Both the position numbers and the translations under genes were made by a program. Below are positions 42,685 to 50,201 of a stretch of DNA of 64,000 nucleotides, one piece after another. The stretch lies in assembly GCF_016612535.1 (NCBI RefSeq), contig NZ_JAENXS010000001.1, positions 558,001 to 622,000 of the forward strand, written 5' to 3'. The notes beneath the pieces were generated by a model, which was given only the letters and a program-made list of their open reading frames with translations, searched no databases and was not told the DNA's origin. The stretch is from Bradyrhizobium diazoefficiens (GTDB lineage: Bacteria > Pseudomonadota > Alphaproteobacteria > Rhizobiales > Xanthobacteraceae). Positions within the stretch are counted from its first letter, which is position 1. Every line of letters starts with the position of its first letter.

Positions 42685-42943
42685 GGCATGCGCCCGGAGG
42701 CGGGGTTCTCGTCTATTTAGGTGCGATCGTCCGCGGATAAAAGGTGGCCCAGGATGTGGTCGCATGAACCTGGTCCGCGGCTCTCGGCACCGGATCACAA
42801 AAATCCGCAAAACAACCCCATGCACAGTAGCCGGATGTGCGAAAACTCTAGCTTGCGCATAATCCGAAATTAAGTTGACACGTCGGGCAAAACAGGAGCA
42901 AGATGACATGATGGCGGCGTTGGGGATGGACGGCCCCTACCCG

Positions 42944-44113
42944 CTACTGCAGCCAACGCACCGGCAAATTCTGCAAGCCCCGGAACGCCCAGCCGCCGAT
43001 CCGCACCGGCTCGTCGTCGGCGATCTCGATATGCCTGGCACGCGCGAACACAGTCGGCAACGCGACGTCGGCGATCATGGCGCGCGAGGCCCAGGCACCG
43101 GCGCAGAAATGCGGCCCGGCGCCGAAGGCCACGCTCTTGGAGGTATCACGCCGCACGTCGAACTGGTCGGCGCGCTCAAAGTGCTTCTCGTCGCGATTGG
43201 CGGAGCCGAACATCAGGAACACGCGCTCGTCGGTTTCGAAGGATACATCGCGGATCGACCACGGTTTGGCGATGCGCCGCGGTGACATGCCGATCGGCGA
43301 GATCCAGCGGGCGTATTCCTCGAATGCCTGCAGCCACGTCACCTCGCCCTTGCGCACGAGATCGAGCTGCTCGGGATGGCTCAGCAGCGCCCACACCGTG
43401 CCGGCAATTGCCTTGCGCGGCTCGTTCTGGCCGCCGGAGATCGCAAGCTTGACGTTGGCGCGCACGCTCTCCATCGGCATATCAGCGGCGAGGAGCACGC
43501 CAAGGATGCTCCGGTCGGGATTCTTGCGCATCACCGGCAGGATGTCGTCGATCGCAGCATCGATGCCCGATGTCGCCGCATGACAGCGCGCCTCGACGCC
43601 CGTGTCGCCGCCGTAATTGGCGATGCCCTCGATCATGCCCTGCGACCAGGCATCCATGTCGGCGAAACCGATGTTGGTGAGGCCGGTGATCGATTTCAGG
43701 CACTCGCCGGAGAACGGCAGCGCGAAGTCGGCCATGAAATCGATCCGGCTACCTGATACGATCGCGTCGATGATGCGGTCGGCATGAGCCCGGAACAGTG
43801 CGGTCCAGTGCGCCTTCACCGTCTTCGGCGACACCGTCGGAAACATCGCGCGGCGCTCGACCTGATGCGCCTCGCCGTCCTTGCGCATCATGTTATGGCC
43901 CATCAGCCGGTTCATCAGGCCGGCCGGCTGGTGCGAGGAGAATACGTCGATCTGCTTCTCCGAGATCGAGATGTCGTCGCGGGTCGAAAGCAACGTCGAG
44001 CCGAGTTGCGGCACGAAGGCGATCGGCGCTTCCTTGCGCAGCTTCGCAAGCATCGGATAGGGATCGGCCCAGAACGACGCGAGGTCGATGTCGATGCGTG
44101 GCGCGGTGCTCAA
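42944..44113 (-). CDS. Cytochrome P450
   Basis: The protein has 389 residues and is a soluble bacterial P450. The heme loop FGAGPHFCAGAWASRAM has the ligand Cys, and 'RWISPIGMSPRRIAKPW' is near the ExxR-derived region (EEYARW). The I-helix motif reads 'KLAISGGQNEPRKAIAG': the usual (A/G)Gx(D/E)T has Glu followed by Pro instead of Thr, a variation I have seen in a bacterial subgroup and one that can alter O2 activation. ATG at 44113 (MSTAPRIDIDLASFW). No ferredoxin is adjacent. A perfect hairpin lies 58 bp upstream. Confidence 0.92.
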   Translation of the reverse strand: MSTAPRIDIDLASFWADPYPMLAKLRKEAPIAFVPQLGSTLLSTRDDISISEKQIDVFSSHQPAGLMNRLMGHNMMRKDGEAHQVERRAMFPTVSPKTVKAHWTALFRAHADRIIDAIVSGSRIDFMADFALPFSGECLKSITGLTNIGFADMDAWSQGMIEGIANYGGDTGVEARCHAATSGIDAAIDDILPVMRKNPDRSILGVLLAADMPMESVRANVKLAISGGQNEPRKAIAGTVWALLSHPEQLDLVRKGEVTWLQAFEEYARWISPIGMSPRRIAKPWSIRDVSFETDERVFLMFGSANRDEKHFERADQFDVRRDTSKSVAFGAGPHFCAGAWASRAMIADVALPTVFARARHIEIADDEPVRIGGWAFRGLQNLPVRWLQ

Positions 44114-44170
44114 GGCGGCCTCCCTGGATTCTCGTGTGATTCAGGCCAGACTAGCGAACCGAGGCGCCGG

Positions 44171-44198
44171 CGTCTGTCCCTAGCGATAGGGACAGACG
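44171..44198. promoter_or_regulatory. Perfect 12-bp inverted repeat with GCGA loop upstream of the P450
   Basis: CGTCTGTCCCTA-GCGA-TAGGGACAGACG (44171-44198), 58 bp before the P450 start. It could be an operator or a GNRA-type leader hairpin. The surrounding gap to 44337 holds no supported gene. Confidence 0.5.
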
Positions 44199-44337
44199 AC
44201 ATTGGGACGTGTATCCATAAGAGTGCTCAAAAGCCCCAGCAACGATCTATTAATCGTGAGCGCGCACCTCACGTGCGGTTTGATCGATTATCGCTAAAGT
44301 TGCAGTTGGTGTGATCGAAAGCTTCGGTGCAAATCGC

Positions 44338-44553
44338 ATGCAACCATCCGATTGGGCTGTTGTCCTGTACTATGCGTGGCCAGTCATCTTGATACCCCTG
44401 GGATGGATCGTGTTAGGGCGATTGTGCCGAGAACGCGCGGCTTCCGGGGCATCGATGATCGAGTTGCGGGAGCAGCACCTCATAGAAACATATCGGACGA
44501 GTGCTGCGATGGACAGGATCGCAGCTGTTCTCGAGAAAAACCACAGGAACTGA
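44338..44553 (+). CDS. Small membrane protein, paralogue A
   Basis: The protein has 71 residues: one TM helix ('WAVVLYYAWPVILIPLGWIVLG'), then a cytoplasmic amphipathic tail 'ASGASMIELREQHLIETYRT' ending 'AMDRIAAVLEKNHRN'. It is a clear paralogue of the next gene (shared pattern SGA-S/T-MI-E/D-L---EQ--IET-RT-A---RIAA-LEK). Start at ATG 44338; an in-frame GTG lies 27 bases upstream and neither has a good ribosome site. The family is unknown. Confidence 0.6.
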   Translation: MQPSDWAVVLYYAWPVILIPLGWIVLGRLCRERAASGASMIELREQHLIETYRTSAAMDRIAAVLEKNHRN

Positions 44554-44580
44554 TCGTTTACCTGGCTTAGGAGGTTCTGA

Positions 44581-44796
44581 ATGACCGTGAGCGATATTCT
44601 GCTTGCGATGTACTCTTGGTGGCCGTTCATCCTGATCGTGGGTGGATCGATCCTAGCGATGCGTGCGATGCGCCAACGTACCTCGTCCGGCGCCACAATG
44701 ATTGATCTATATGAGCAGCAGATTGCCGAGACGCGCCGAACGAACGCAGGGTTGGAACGGATCGCCGCGGCTCTGGAGAAGCGACCGTCGGCTTAG
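44581..44796 (+). CDS. Small membrane protein, paralogue B
   Basis: The protein has 71 residues: TM helix 'SWWPFILIVGGSILAMRAM' and tail 'SSGATMIDLYEQQIAETRRT' then 'NAGLERIAAALEKRPSA'. A strong ribosome site (AGGAGG) precedes the ATG. It is a tandem duplicate of the 44338 gene, 27 bp away. The helical tail could form a coiled coil or homo-oligomer at the membrane. Function unknown. Confidence 0.72.
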   Translation: MTVSDILLAMYSWWPFILIVGGSILAMRAMRQRTSSGATMIDLYEQQIAETRRTNAGLERIAAALEKRPSA

Positions 44797-44834
44797 TCGG
44801 GGTTTCGCGCCAGACCCGCCCGAACTGAGAGAAC

Positions 44835-44998
44835 ATGAGCGTGGCGGAAATCATTCGACGTGCCATCGAAATCGACGAACGCAAAGGCAAGATTGCCTTC
44901 GACGAATCGAATGTGACAGCAGAGAACTCGACCCCGAAGACATTGAACGCGTTCTCAACGCTCTGAGTGAAGCGGGGATTTGGATCGAAGGAGACTAA
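44835..44998 (+). pseudogene. Sigma-70 region 1.1-like small protein, frameshifted
   Basis: The first frame from the ATG (44835) reads 'MSVAEIIRRAIEIDERKGKI' 'AFDESNV' and soon stops. A second frame continues 'RELDPEDIERVLNALSEAGI' 'WIEGD' to a TAA at 44998. Joined, they match the plan of sigma-70 region 1.1 (helix, 'K(G)xIxFDELN', then 'DPEDIExVLxxLxEAGIxxxE'). Standalone 1.1 domains of this size exist in Rhizobiales. The frame change falls at about 44913-44923. Real loss or sequence error cannot be separated here. Confidence 0.55.
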
Positions 44999-45014
44999 AG
45001 GACGGAGGACTGGG

Positions 45015-45821
45015 TTACTGAGCCTCGGCTATTCTCGGTCCAGATGACAACATCTGCGCGTTGGTTGCCGAGGGCCGGTTCGACGGCGATGCCGGAAGCA
45101 CGATCACTTTCGCTCCGACTTTCACCCGCTCATAGAGGTCCGTGACGTCCTCATTGGTCAACCGGATACAGCCGGACGACACCCGCTTCCCGATCGTATC
45201 GGGCTTGTTGGTGCCGTGAATTCGATATTCGGTCTCGCCCAGATACATCGCCCGGGCGCCGAGCGGGTTGGTGGGACCGCCTGCCATGAACCGCGGCAGA
45301 TAAGGTTGACGCACGACCATCTCGGCAGGCGGACGCCAATCCGGCCATTCTGTTTTACGGGCCACAGTCTGTTCGCCGGACCATGCGAAACCTTCGCGGC
45401 CAACACCGATGCCGTAGCGCATCGCCTGCGCGTCGTTCAGAACGAAATAGAGGAACGTGTTCTTGGTATCGATGATCACGGTGCCCGGCGTCTGGTGGCT
45501 GGCGTAGTCGACCACCTGCCGGACAAATGCTCCGGGACCATCAGCGGCTTTTGGTGGTTCGACCAGAGGTGCCGGGGCCGGAATCGGAGCCGGAGCCGGA
45601 GCCGGAGCTGACGCTGATACATGAGCGGGAGTCGCCACGTAAACCGGCGTTGACGATGCCAGGGCTTCGTGCGCGGACGGCTTCCGTATCGGTTGCACGC
45701 TCGCCGGGGGGGACAGCAAACCGTACCCCACGACGGCGACGGCCACGGCGCCAATGGCAACTCGCGCGGCCATCGGCAGTGCGAGCGTCTGTGCCTTTCC
45801 GCGTTTGGCCCGCTTGCCCAT
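45015..45821 (-). CDS. L,D-transpeptidase (YkuD domain)
   Basis: The protein has about 268 residues: a basic N-terminus with one TM/signal anchor ('VAIGAVAVAVVGYGLLSPP'), an Ala-Pro-rich linker (residues about 70-95) spanning the periplasm, and a C-terminal YkuD domain 'GTVIIDTKNTFLYFVLNDAQAMRYGIGVGREGFAWSG' with the catalytic region 'YRIHGTNKPDTIGKRVSSGCIRLTNEDVTDLYERV' (His, Ser-Gly-Cys). It makes 3-3 cross-links in peptidoglycan or anchors proteins. ATG at 45821. A palindrome lies in its leader. Confidence 0.93.
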   Translation of the reverse strand: MGKRAKRGKAQTLALPMAARVAIGAVAVAVVGYGLLSPPASVQPIRKPSAHEALASSTPVYVATPAHVSASAPAPAPAPIPAPAPLVEPPKAADGPGAFVRQVVDYASHQTPGTVIIDTKNTFLYFVLNDAQAMRYGIGVGREGFAWSGEQTVARKTEWPDWRPPAEMVVRQPYLPRFMAGGPTNPLGARAMYLGETEYRIHGTNKPDTIGKRVSSGCIRLTNEDVTDLYERVKVGAKVIVLPASPSNRPSATNAQMLSSGPRIAEAQ

Positions 45822-45831
45822 AATCTTTCTC

Positions 45832-45849
45832 CAGGTCACTTCTGACCTG
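45832..45849. promoter_or_regulatory. Perfect palindrome in the L,D-transpeptidase leader
   Basis: CAGGTCA-CTTC-TGACCTG (45832-45849), 11 bases before the ATG at 45821. It overlaps the ribosome-binding region, so protein binding or hairpin formation would affect expression. Confidence 0.45.
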
Positions 45850-45957
45850 AAGAGGTACCCGGCAAGATTTAAGAAACTTCGAAGCGATTCCCCTCGGAGC
45901 GGAAACGTTAGCGATGGTTAACGCCGAACTTTTGGTCGGCAACAAGTGGAGCGAACA

Positions 45958-46641
45958 TCAGGCCGAGAGCGGCTCCCGCGGTAACAGCCAGATCGAAATC
46001 GGGTTTGCCCGGCCGGCAATTCGGCAGCAGCCATGTGGTTTCAGTTGATCAACCACCGACCCATGATGAGCGTCTCGCGAGATTGCGCCAAACAGCTCGT
46101 CACTCACGATGAGGGATGCGCCAAGCCCCCGCGTGAGCGTTTCGAGCTTGCGCGCCACGTTGACCGTGTCGCCGGCGATCGTCTGCTCCAGATGTTGTTC
46201 CACTCCAATTTGGCCCATGCCCACCGAGCCAAAATGTACGCCGATGCCAACGCTCAGAGGCAATTCTCCGCGAGCCCTGCGGTCGGCGCTCCAGGCCGCA
46301 ATCGTGTCCAGCATGCCGAAGGCGCAGGAGAGGGCATGACCGGCCGCGTCGCGCGTATCATGGGAGTCACGGAATATCGCTACGATAGCGTCGCCCTGGT
46401 ACTGTATGACGTTGCCCTCATGCTGAATGACTCGCGTCGCCATACGGTGTTGGTAATTGTGCAAAAAATTCATGTGCTCTGCGGGTGACCATTCTTCTGT
46501 CATGCAGGTGAACCCGATGATATCGGCGAACAGGACCGCCGTGCGCTCGACCCGCACGACTTCCCGCGTTGGGGACGTCCGGCACGCAGGCTCCCAAACG
46601 TCTATGATCGAGGGGATAGCAGTCAGACTTGCGGTGTCCAT
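45958..46641 (-). CDS. Standalone class III adenylate/guanylate cyclase
   Basis: The protein has 227 residues, a single CHD catalytic domain. Metal-binding aspartates are in 'AVLFADIIGFTCMTEE' and 'NVIQYQGDAIVAIFRDS'. The transition-state Asn/Arg pair is in 'TIAGDTVNVARKLETLTRG'. There is no TM or sensory domain, so it must dimerise and be regulated by partners. The substrate-selecting residues (usually Lys/Asp for ATP) cannot be fixed by eye. It diverges from the unknown gene at 46845. ATG at 46641. Confidence 0.88.
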   Translation of the reverse strand: MDTASLTAIPSIIDVWEPACRTSPTREVVRVERTAVLFADIIGFTCMTEEWSPAEHMNFLHNYQHRMATRVIQHEGNVIQYQGDAIVAIFRDSHDTRDAAGHALSCAFGMLDTIAAWSADRRARGELPLSVGIGVHFGSVGMGQIGVEQHLEQTIAGDTVNVARKLETLTRGLGASLIVSDELFGAISRDAHHGSVVDQLKPHGCCRIAGRANPISIWLLPREPLSA

Positions 46642-46844
46642 GACGTAACCTCTCTGCGTCCGATTCAGCTGGTCGGATGATCAGCCTGCACTTGCAGATT
46701 GAGCGCACAGCCCTCGAGCGAAAACAGCATCTTGCGATCGCCATCAGCAACTGGCTTGGCAATGATAGCTATTTGGCTGTCAAGTTCTATCAGGTAGTGT
46801 TAGTTTGTGTCACAACGCCCGCGAGACAGGTGCTGGAGCGCCCA

Positions 46845-47663
46845 ATGTCGACCAGTCTTTCCGGAGTCCATCTCGTTCGCTTCAGCGCAGATCTACAGGC
46901 CCATCGGGCCACGTCTTCGCTCAATGATGCTGAATACGCTGACCAAATTCTCAAGATTTCGCTCAACACCTTCAAGAAATGCGTGCAGCCGGACAGTGAC
47001 CGACTTTCACTGAAAAGGCATACCCTTCTCAATATCCTTGCCAACGCAGGGTTGAATCCGCGAGACTACGGGCTCTCGATTGCTCTTCCGAGCCAATCGT
47101 CGCCATTCGGAGGATATCATACGAGCGACTACGACCATCTGTGCGGTCGATTTTTTCTGTACAGGCGCTCCTTTCTAACCGCCCGTAACATTACCTGCAG
47201 CGTCCTGGACATCCGGCCAAGCGAGAGCCACGACTGTCTCGCGTTCAGTGAACTGCACTATTACGTCTCTGACTCAGGTGCGCGAGACGAGGTCCATTAT
47301 TCTGGAAATGTTCATATGAATCAGGAGCGCAACGTTCTCAGCATGCCCGCGCATTTCGAGGGACAGGTGAGACTGACCCTCGTGCAGCCCGAAAGACTCG
47401 GCAAATCCAAAATTAAGATGCGTGGCGCGGTTCTGACTTTTGGAAATCCGAAGGCCTACTGGCAGCCAACCGTCTCCTGCGTCTATGTCGATGGACCAGT
47501 CGAGACAAAGGCCGCGCATCCAAGGAATTTTTGCAGGACTATTCTCGAAGGATCGGCGGAGCACGCCGCCCTCTCCGCCGAACTGGCCCGCGTCGAAGAG
47601 CATGCAACGATCATGACTCCGCTCATGTGGGCCAAGCTACAGGTTGGAGCTGTAGTCGCATAG
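46845..47663 (+). CDS. Unknown protein, possible N-terminal HTH with C-terminal beta-rich domain
   Basis: The protein has 272 residues. The ATG at 46845 has GGAGCG upstream. Residues 20-70 ('DAEYADQILKISLNTFKKCVQPDSDRLSLKRHTLLNILANAGLNP') look like an XRE-type helix-turn-helix. Residues about 75-230 have alternating hydrophobic strands with several His/Cys/Tyr ('GYHTSDYDHLCGRFFLYRRSF', 'HYYVSDSGARDEVHYSGNVHM'), which may be a sensory barrel. No family is recognised. It is divergent to the cyclase and 9 bp upstream of the amidotransferase-type gene, so it may regulate either. Confidence 0.6.
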   Translation: MSTSLSGVHLVRFSADLQAHRATSSLNDAEYADQILKISLNTFKKCVQPDSDRLSLKRHTLLNILANAGLNPRDYGLSIALPSQSSPFGGYHTSDYDHLCGRFFLYRRSFLTARNITCSVLDIRPSESHDCLAFSELHYYVSDSGARDEVHYSGNVHMNQERNVLSMPAHFEGQVRLTLVQPERLGKSKIKMRGAVLTFGNPKAYWQPTVSCVYVDGPVETKAAHPRNFCRTILEGSAEHAALSAELARVEEHATIMTPLMWAKLQVGAVVA

Positions 47664-47672
47664 GAAGTCGCC

Positions 47673-48380
47673 ATGAAGCGCAAGCCACGGATCGCGGTGA
47701 TCCTCGACGAGAATACCAGCGGTGATGGAAGCCGGTACGAGGCTTCGAAGAGCTATTTCGCGGCGATCCGGGATGCCGGCGGCCTGCCCTTCGGAATCCC
47801 CTACCTCTCCGAAATCGTGGCGCCGGTCGTTGAAGAATTCGATGGCCTGCTTTGCGTTGGGGGACGATTTTCTTACCCTGACGACTGGTATCTCCAGGGC
47901 AAGCCATCGAGGGCTCCGCCTTCGGAGAGATTGGCCATTGAGCGCGAAATCACCGACGGTTACCTGCGCCGGGACAAGCCCGTTCTCGGGATTTGCGCCG
48001 GCATGCAACTGCTTGCCGGCCTTCATGGCTGTCGACTGTGGTCTGACGTTCAGGCTTCCGGGCCCGCCATCATCGAGCACGACAAGCAGGGTTCACTACA
48101 CCGGGTGACCCTCACCCCCCATTCGAAATTGGCGGCCTTGGTTCGCGTGCCCACAATGCTCGTGAATACTTTCCACCAGGAGGCCGTTGGAGAGTTGTCC
48201 TCGTCCGTGATCGCCAGCGCTCGTTCCGATGACGGGGTCATCGAGGCGATCGAGATTCCAGCGCATAGCTTTGCGCTCGGCCTTCAGTGGCATCAGGAAC
48301 GGTTCTTCGCTGCCGATCACCCTGGCAATCAAGTGTTTCGGGGCTTCGTGAAGGCGTGTGCACCGAGCAATCGTGATTGA
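47673..48380 (+). CDS. Class I glutamine amidotransferase-type hydrolase (peptidase C26, PuuD-like)
   Basis: The protein has 235 residues with nucleophile elbow 'PVLGICAGMQLLAGLHGC' (Cys) and catalytic His in 'FALGLQWHQERFFAADH'. The order and spacing match gamma-glutamyl-GABA hydrolase PuuD and related C26 peptidases, which cleave gamma-glutamyl amides. The usual opening 'PRIAV…' is present, but the loop 'GGRFSYPDDWYLQGK' replaces the typical GGxDVxPxxY. It is part of a tight plus-strand run (46845-51351). Confidence 0.82.
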   Translation: MKRKPRIAVILDENTSGDGSRYEASKSYFAAIRDAGGLPFGIPYLSEIVAPVVEEFDGLLCVGGRFSYPDDWYLQGKPSRAPPSERLAIEREITDGYLRRDKPVLGICAGMQLLAGLHGCRLWSDVQASGPAIIEHDKQGSLHRVTLTPHSKLAALVRVPTMLVNTFHQEAVGELSSSVIASARSDDGVIEAIEIPAHSFALGLQWHQERFFAADHPGNQVFRGFVKACAPSNRD

Positions 48381-48399
48381 CCGACGTGGGAGGATGCCG

Positions 48400-50049
48400 A
48401 TGCAAGGCTGGTATTCCCGGATGGTGGCGATAGGGCTGGGACTCGCGGCCTTCGCCATTCGCGTCCCTGTGATGGCACAAAGCGAAACCATCCCGACCGC
48501 GAGGGTCGCGAACATTGATTGGCCGGAGGTGGCTCGAGGCGCTCTGGCGATTGCACCCGAACTCGGGGCTCCGCCAAACAGCCTTGCAGCGAAGCGATTG
48601 CGCGACATTGATCGACAACTCGACCGCTTTGTCTTTGCGGAAAAGGAAGCGTTGCGACCTCTGGTGTTGCTCAATGCGATGACGGCTGGCGTCAATTCGC
48701 ACTTAGCGAAGGTACCAATTCCGGTGCTAGCACCCATCGACAGCTCTCGATATGTGTCCGCATTTGCAAGCTCGCGTGGCCTCGGGCTGAAAGCAACGAG
48801 TGACTTTCTCAGCCCGACAATCAGCAGAATGCAGTTCCTCGCCAAGACGACCGGTTATGACGCGATCCTCACCGTCAAGCCGTCACTGCTCCCCCGCGGT
48901 TACAAGGTGAACGCAAATCTCGTGCAGATTCATCTCGGCGGGACCGGCCTGCTGTATGACGTCAACAACGAGAACAAGAGCGGCGGGGATGCGCTGCGAG
49001 GCGATGTTGTCGAGGACCAGGCGCTGCAGGACATGTATCCGCGGCTTCGACGCAACGTCAGCGATGATGGTCTGACGTACACGTTCTTCAAATACGGCGT
49101 ATTCTACTTCGCGAACATATCCTGTGCCAAGGATCCGCCGTTCGTTACGGATTTCCCTTGTAAGGAGGTCGAGGGACTTCTCCGGACGGTGCTTCGCGAT
49201 CTCCGCCTCGTTGGTGGCCTACCAGGCCCCGTTCCTCATGCGACCGGGAGCCTATCGCCGCGTCCCGCAAAGAAAAGTCCCAGTTTCACATACTATGCGC
49301 CAGGCAATCTTCTGCCGGGGACAAGCCAGGGCGACCTCGGAGGCGTGACGCAGAAAATCCTGTGGGGCGCGAGCGATTTGCGTTTCCCGATTGAGTTGAA
49401 TCCAGCCTACGCAAATTCACAAACCTTCATGCATGGAGGCGATTGCCTAGGCCACAAGATCCCCCTGGATCACGGTCGGTACAAATGCCAGGAAAACCCA
49501 GGCAAAATACTCGAGCCTCGCGAAGACAACATGGAGAACTACGCCTATCCGTGGCGCGACAATTACTGCGAGGAACGAAATGACACGACGCGGGAGCCCA
49601 GGGACTGCCCGGCCGGAAAGCTGGCTCATGAAGGCCAGGACATCCGGCCCCCTGCGTGCCAATATGACGGCACGCGTTGCAAGATCAACCTGTACAACGT
49701 CGTCGCTGTGACCAACGGATCCGCACTCTGGAAAGCCAATAACAACGTGAAATTCATCGCCGATGACGATACGGGCGTCTATTTTGTGTACCTGCACATG
49801 AGCCCGGATGCCCTCGCAGGCGCCGGCCTGAAGCAGGGCCAATTGGTTCACCGCAATCGTGGGCAAAAGATCGGCGAGGTCGGCAATTGGATGCAAACCC
49901 AGCCCAACGGCACGACGGCACATCTGCACTTCGAAATTCGATCGCAAAGCGAAACATGCGGGGGCTTTGGTTGCACGTCGTCCCCCTACTGGACGCTTAT
50001 TCGGGCCTATGAGGGGCTGATCGGCATGCAAGGGACCGAGATTCCCTGA
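48400..50049 (+). CDS. Exported M23-like (LytM) metallopeptidase with long N-terminal extension
   Basis: The protein has about 549 residues: a signal peptide ('AIGLGLAAFAIRVPVMA-QSE'), about 300 residues of unassigned sequence, then a C-terminal domain with the LytM zinc motifs HEGQD (HxGxD) and HLHFEI (HxH) separated by about 100 residues. This is longer than usual because of inserts containing several Cys, likely disulfides. The two motifs suggest peptidoglycan endopeptidase activity. Start at the ATG at 48400, 6 bases after GGGAGG; another ATG is 6 bases upstream. Confidence 0.72.
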   Translation: MQGWYSRMVAIGLGLAAFAIRVPVMAQSETIPTARVANIDWPEVARGALAIAPELGAPPNSLAAKRLRDIDRQLDRFVFAEKEALRPLVLLNAMTAGVNSHLAKVPIPVLAPIDSSRYVSAFASSRGLGLKATSDFLSPTISRMQFLAKTTGYDAILTVKPSLLPRGYKVNANLVQIHLGGTGLLYDVNNENKSGGDALRGDVVEDQALQDMYPRLRRNVSDDGLTYTFFKYGVFYFANISCAKDPPFVTDFPCKEVEGLLRTVLRDLRLVGGLPGPVPHATGSLSPRPAKKSPSFTYYAPGNLLPGTSQGDLGGVTQKILWGASDLRFPIELNPAYANSQTFMHGGDCLGHKIPLDHGRYKCQENPGKILEPREDNMENYAYPWRDNYCEERNDTTREPRDCPAGKLAHEGQDIRPPACQYDGTRCKINLYNVVAVTNGSALWKANNNVKFIADDDTGVYFVYLHMSPDALAGAGLKQGQLVHRNRGQKIGEVGNWMQTQPNGTTAHLHFEIRSQSETCGGFGCTSSPYWTLIRAYEGLIGMQGTEIP

Positions 50050-50201
50050 GAGCAAGACGGCTTGAGGAGGCGCGTTCGGTTTTGATTTGCGGCTGCCCGA
50101 GATTTTGAATCCGTTCAACGACTGTCGGAGCAATCCGCCCTGCGCGTGGTTGGCTTTAGGGCGCGGTGCTCCTTTATTTTCATGGCAAAGGAGAGTGTGC
50201 G

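Noticed and set aside
45560..45620. Tandem CGGAGC/CCGGAG repeats
   Set aside because: They encode the Ala-Pro linker of the L,D-transpeptidase, not a separate repeat element.
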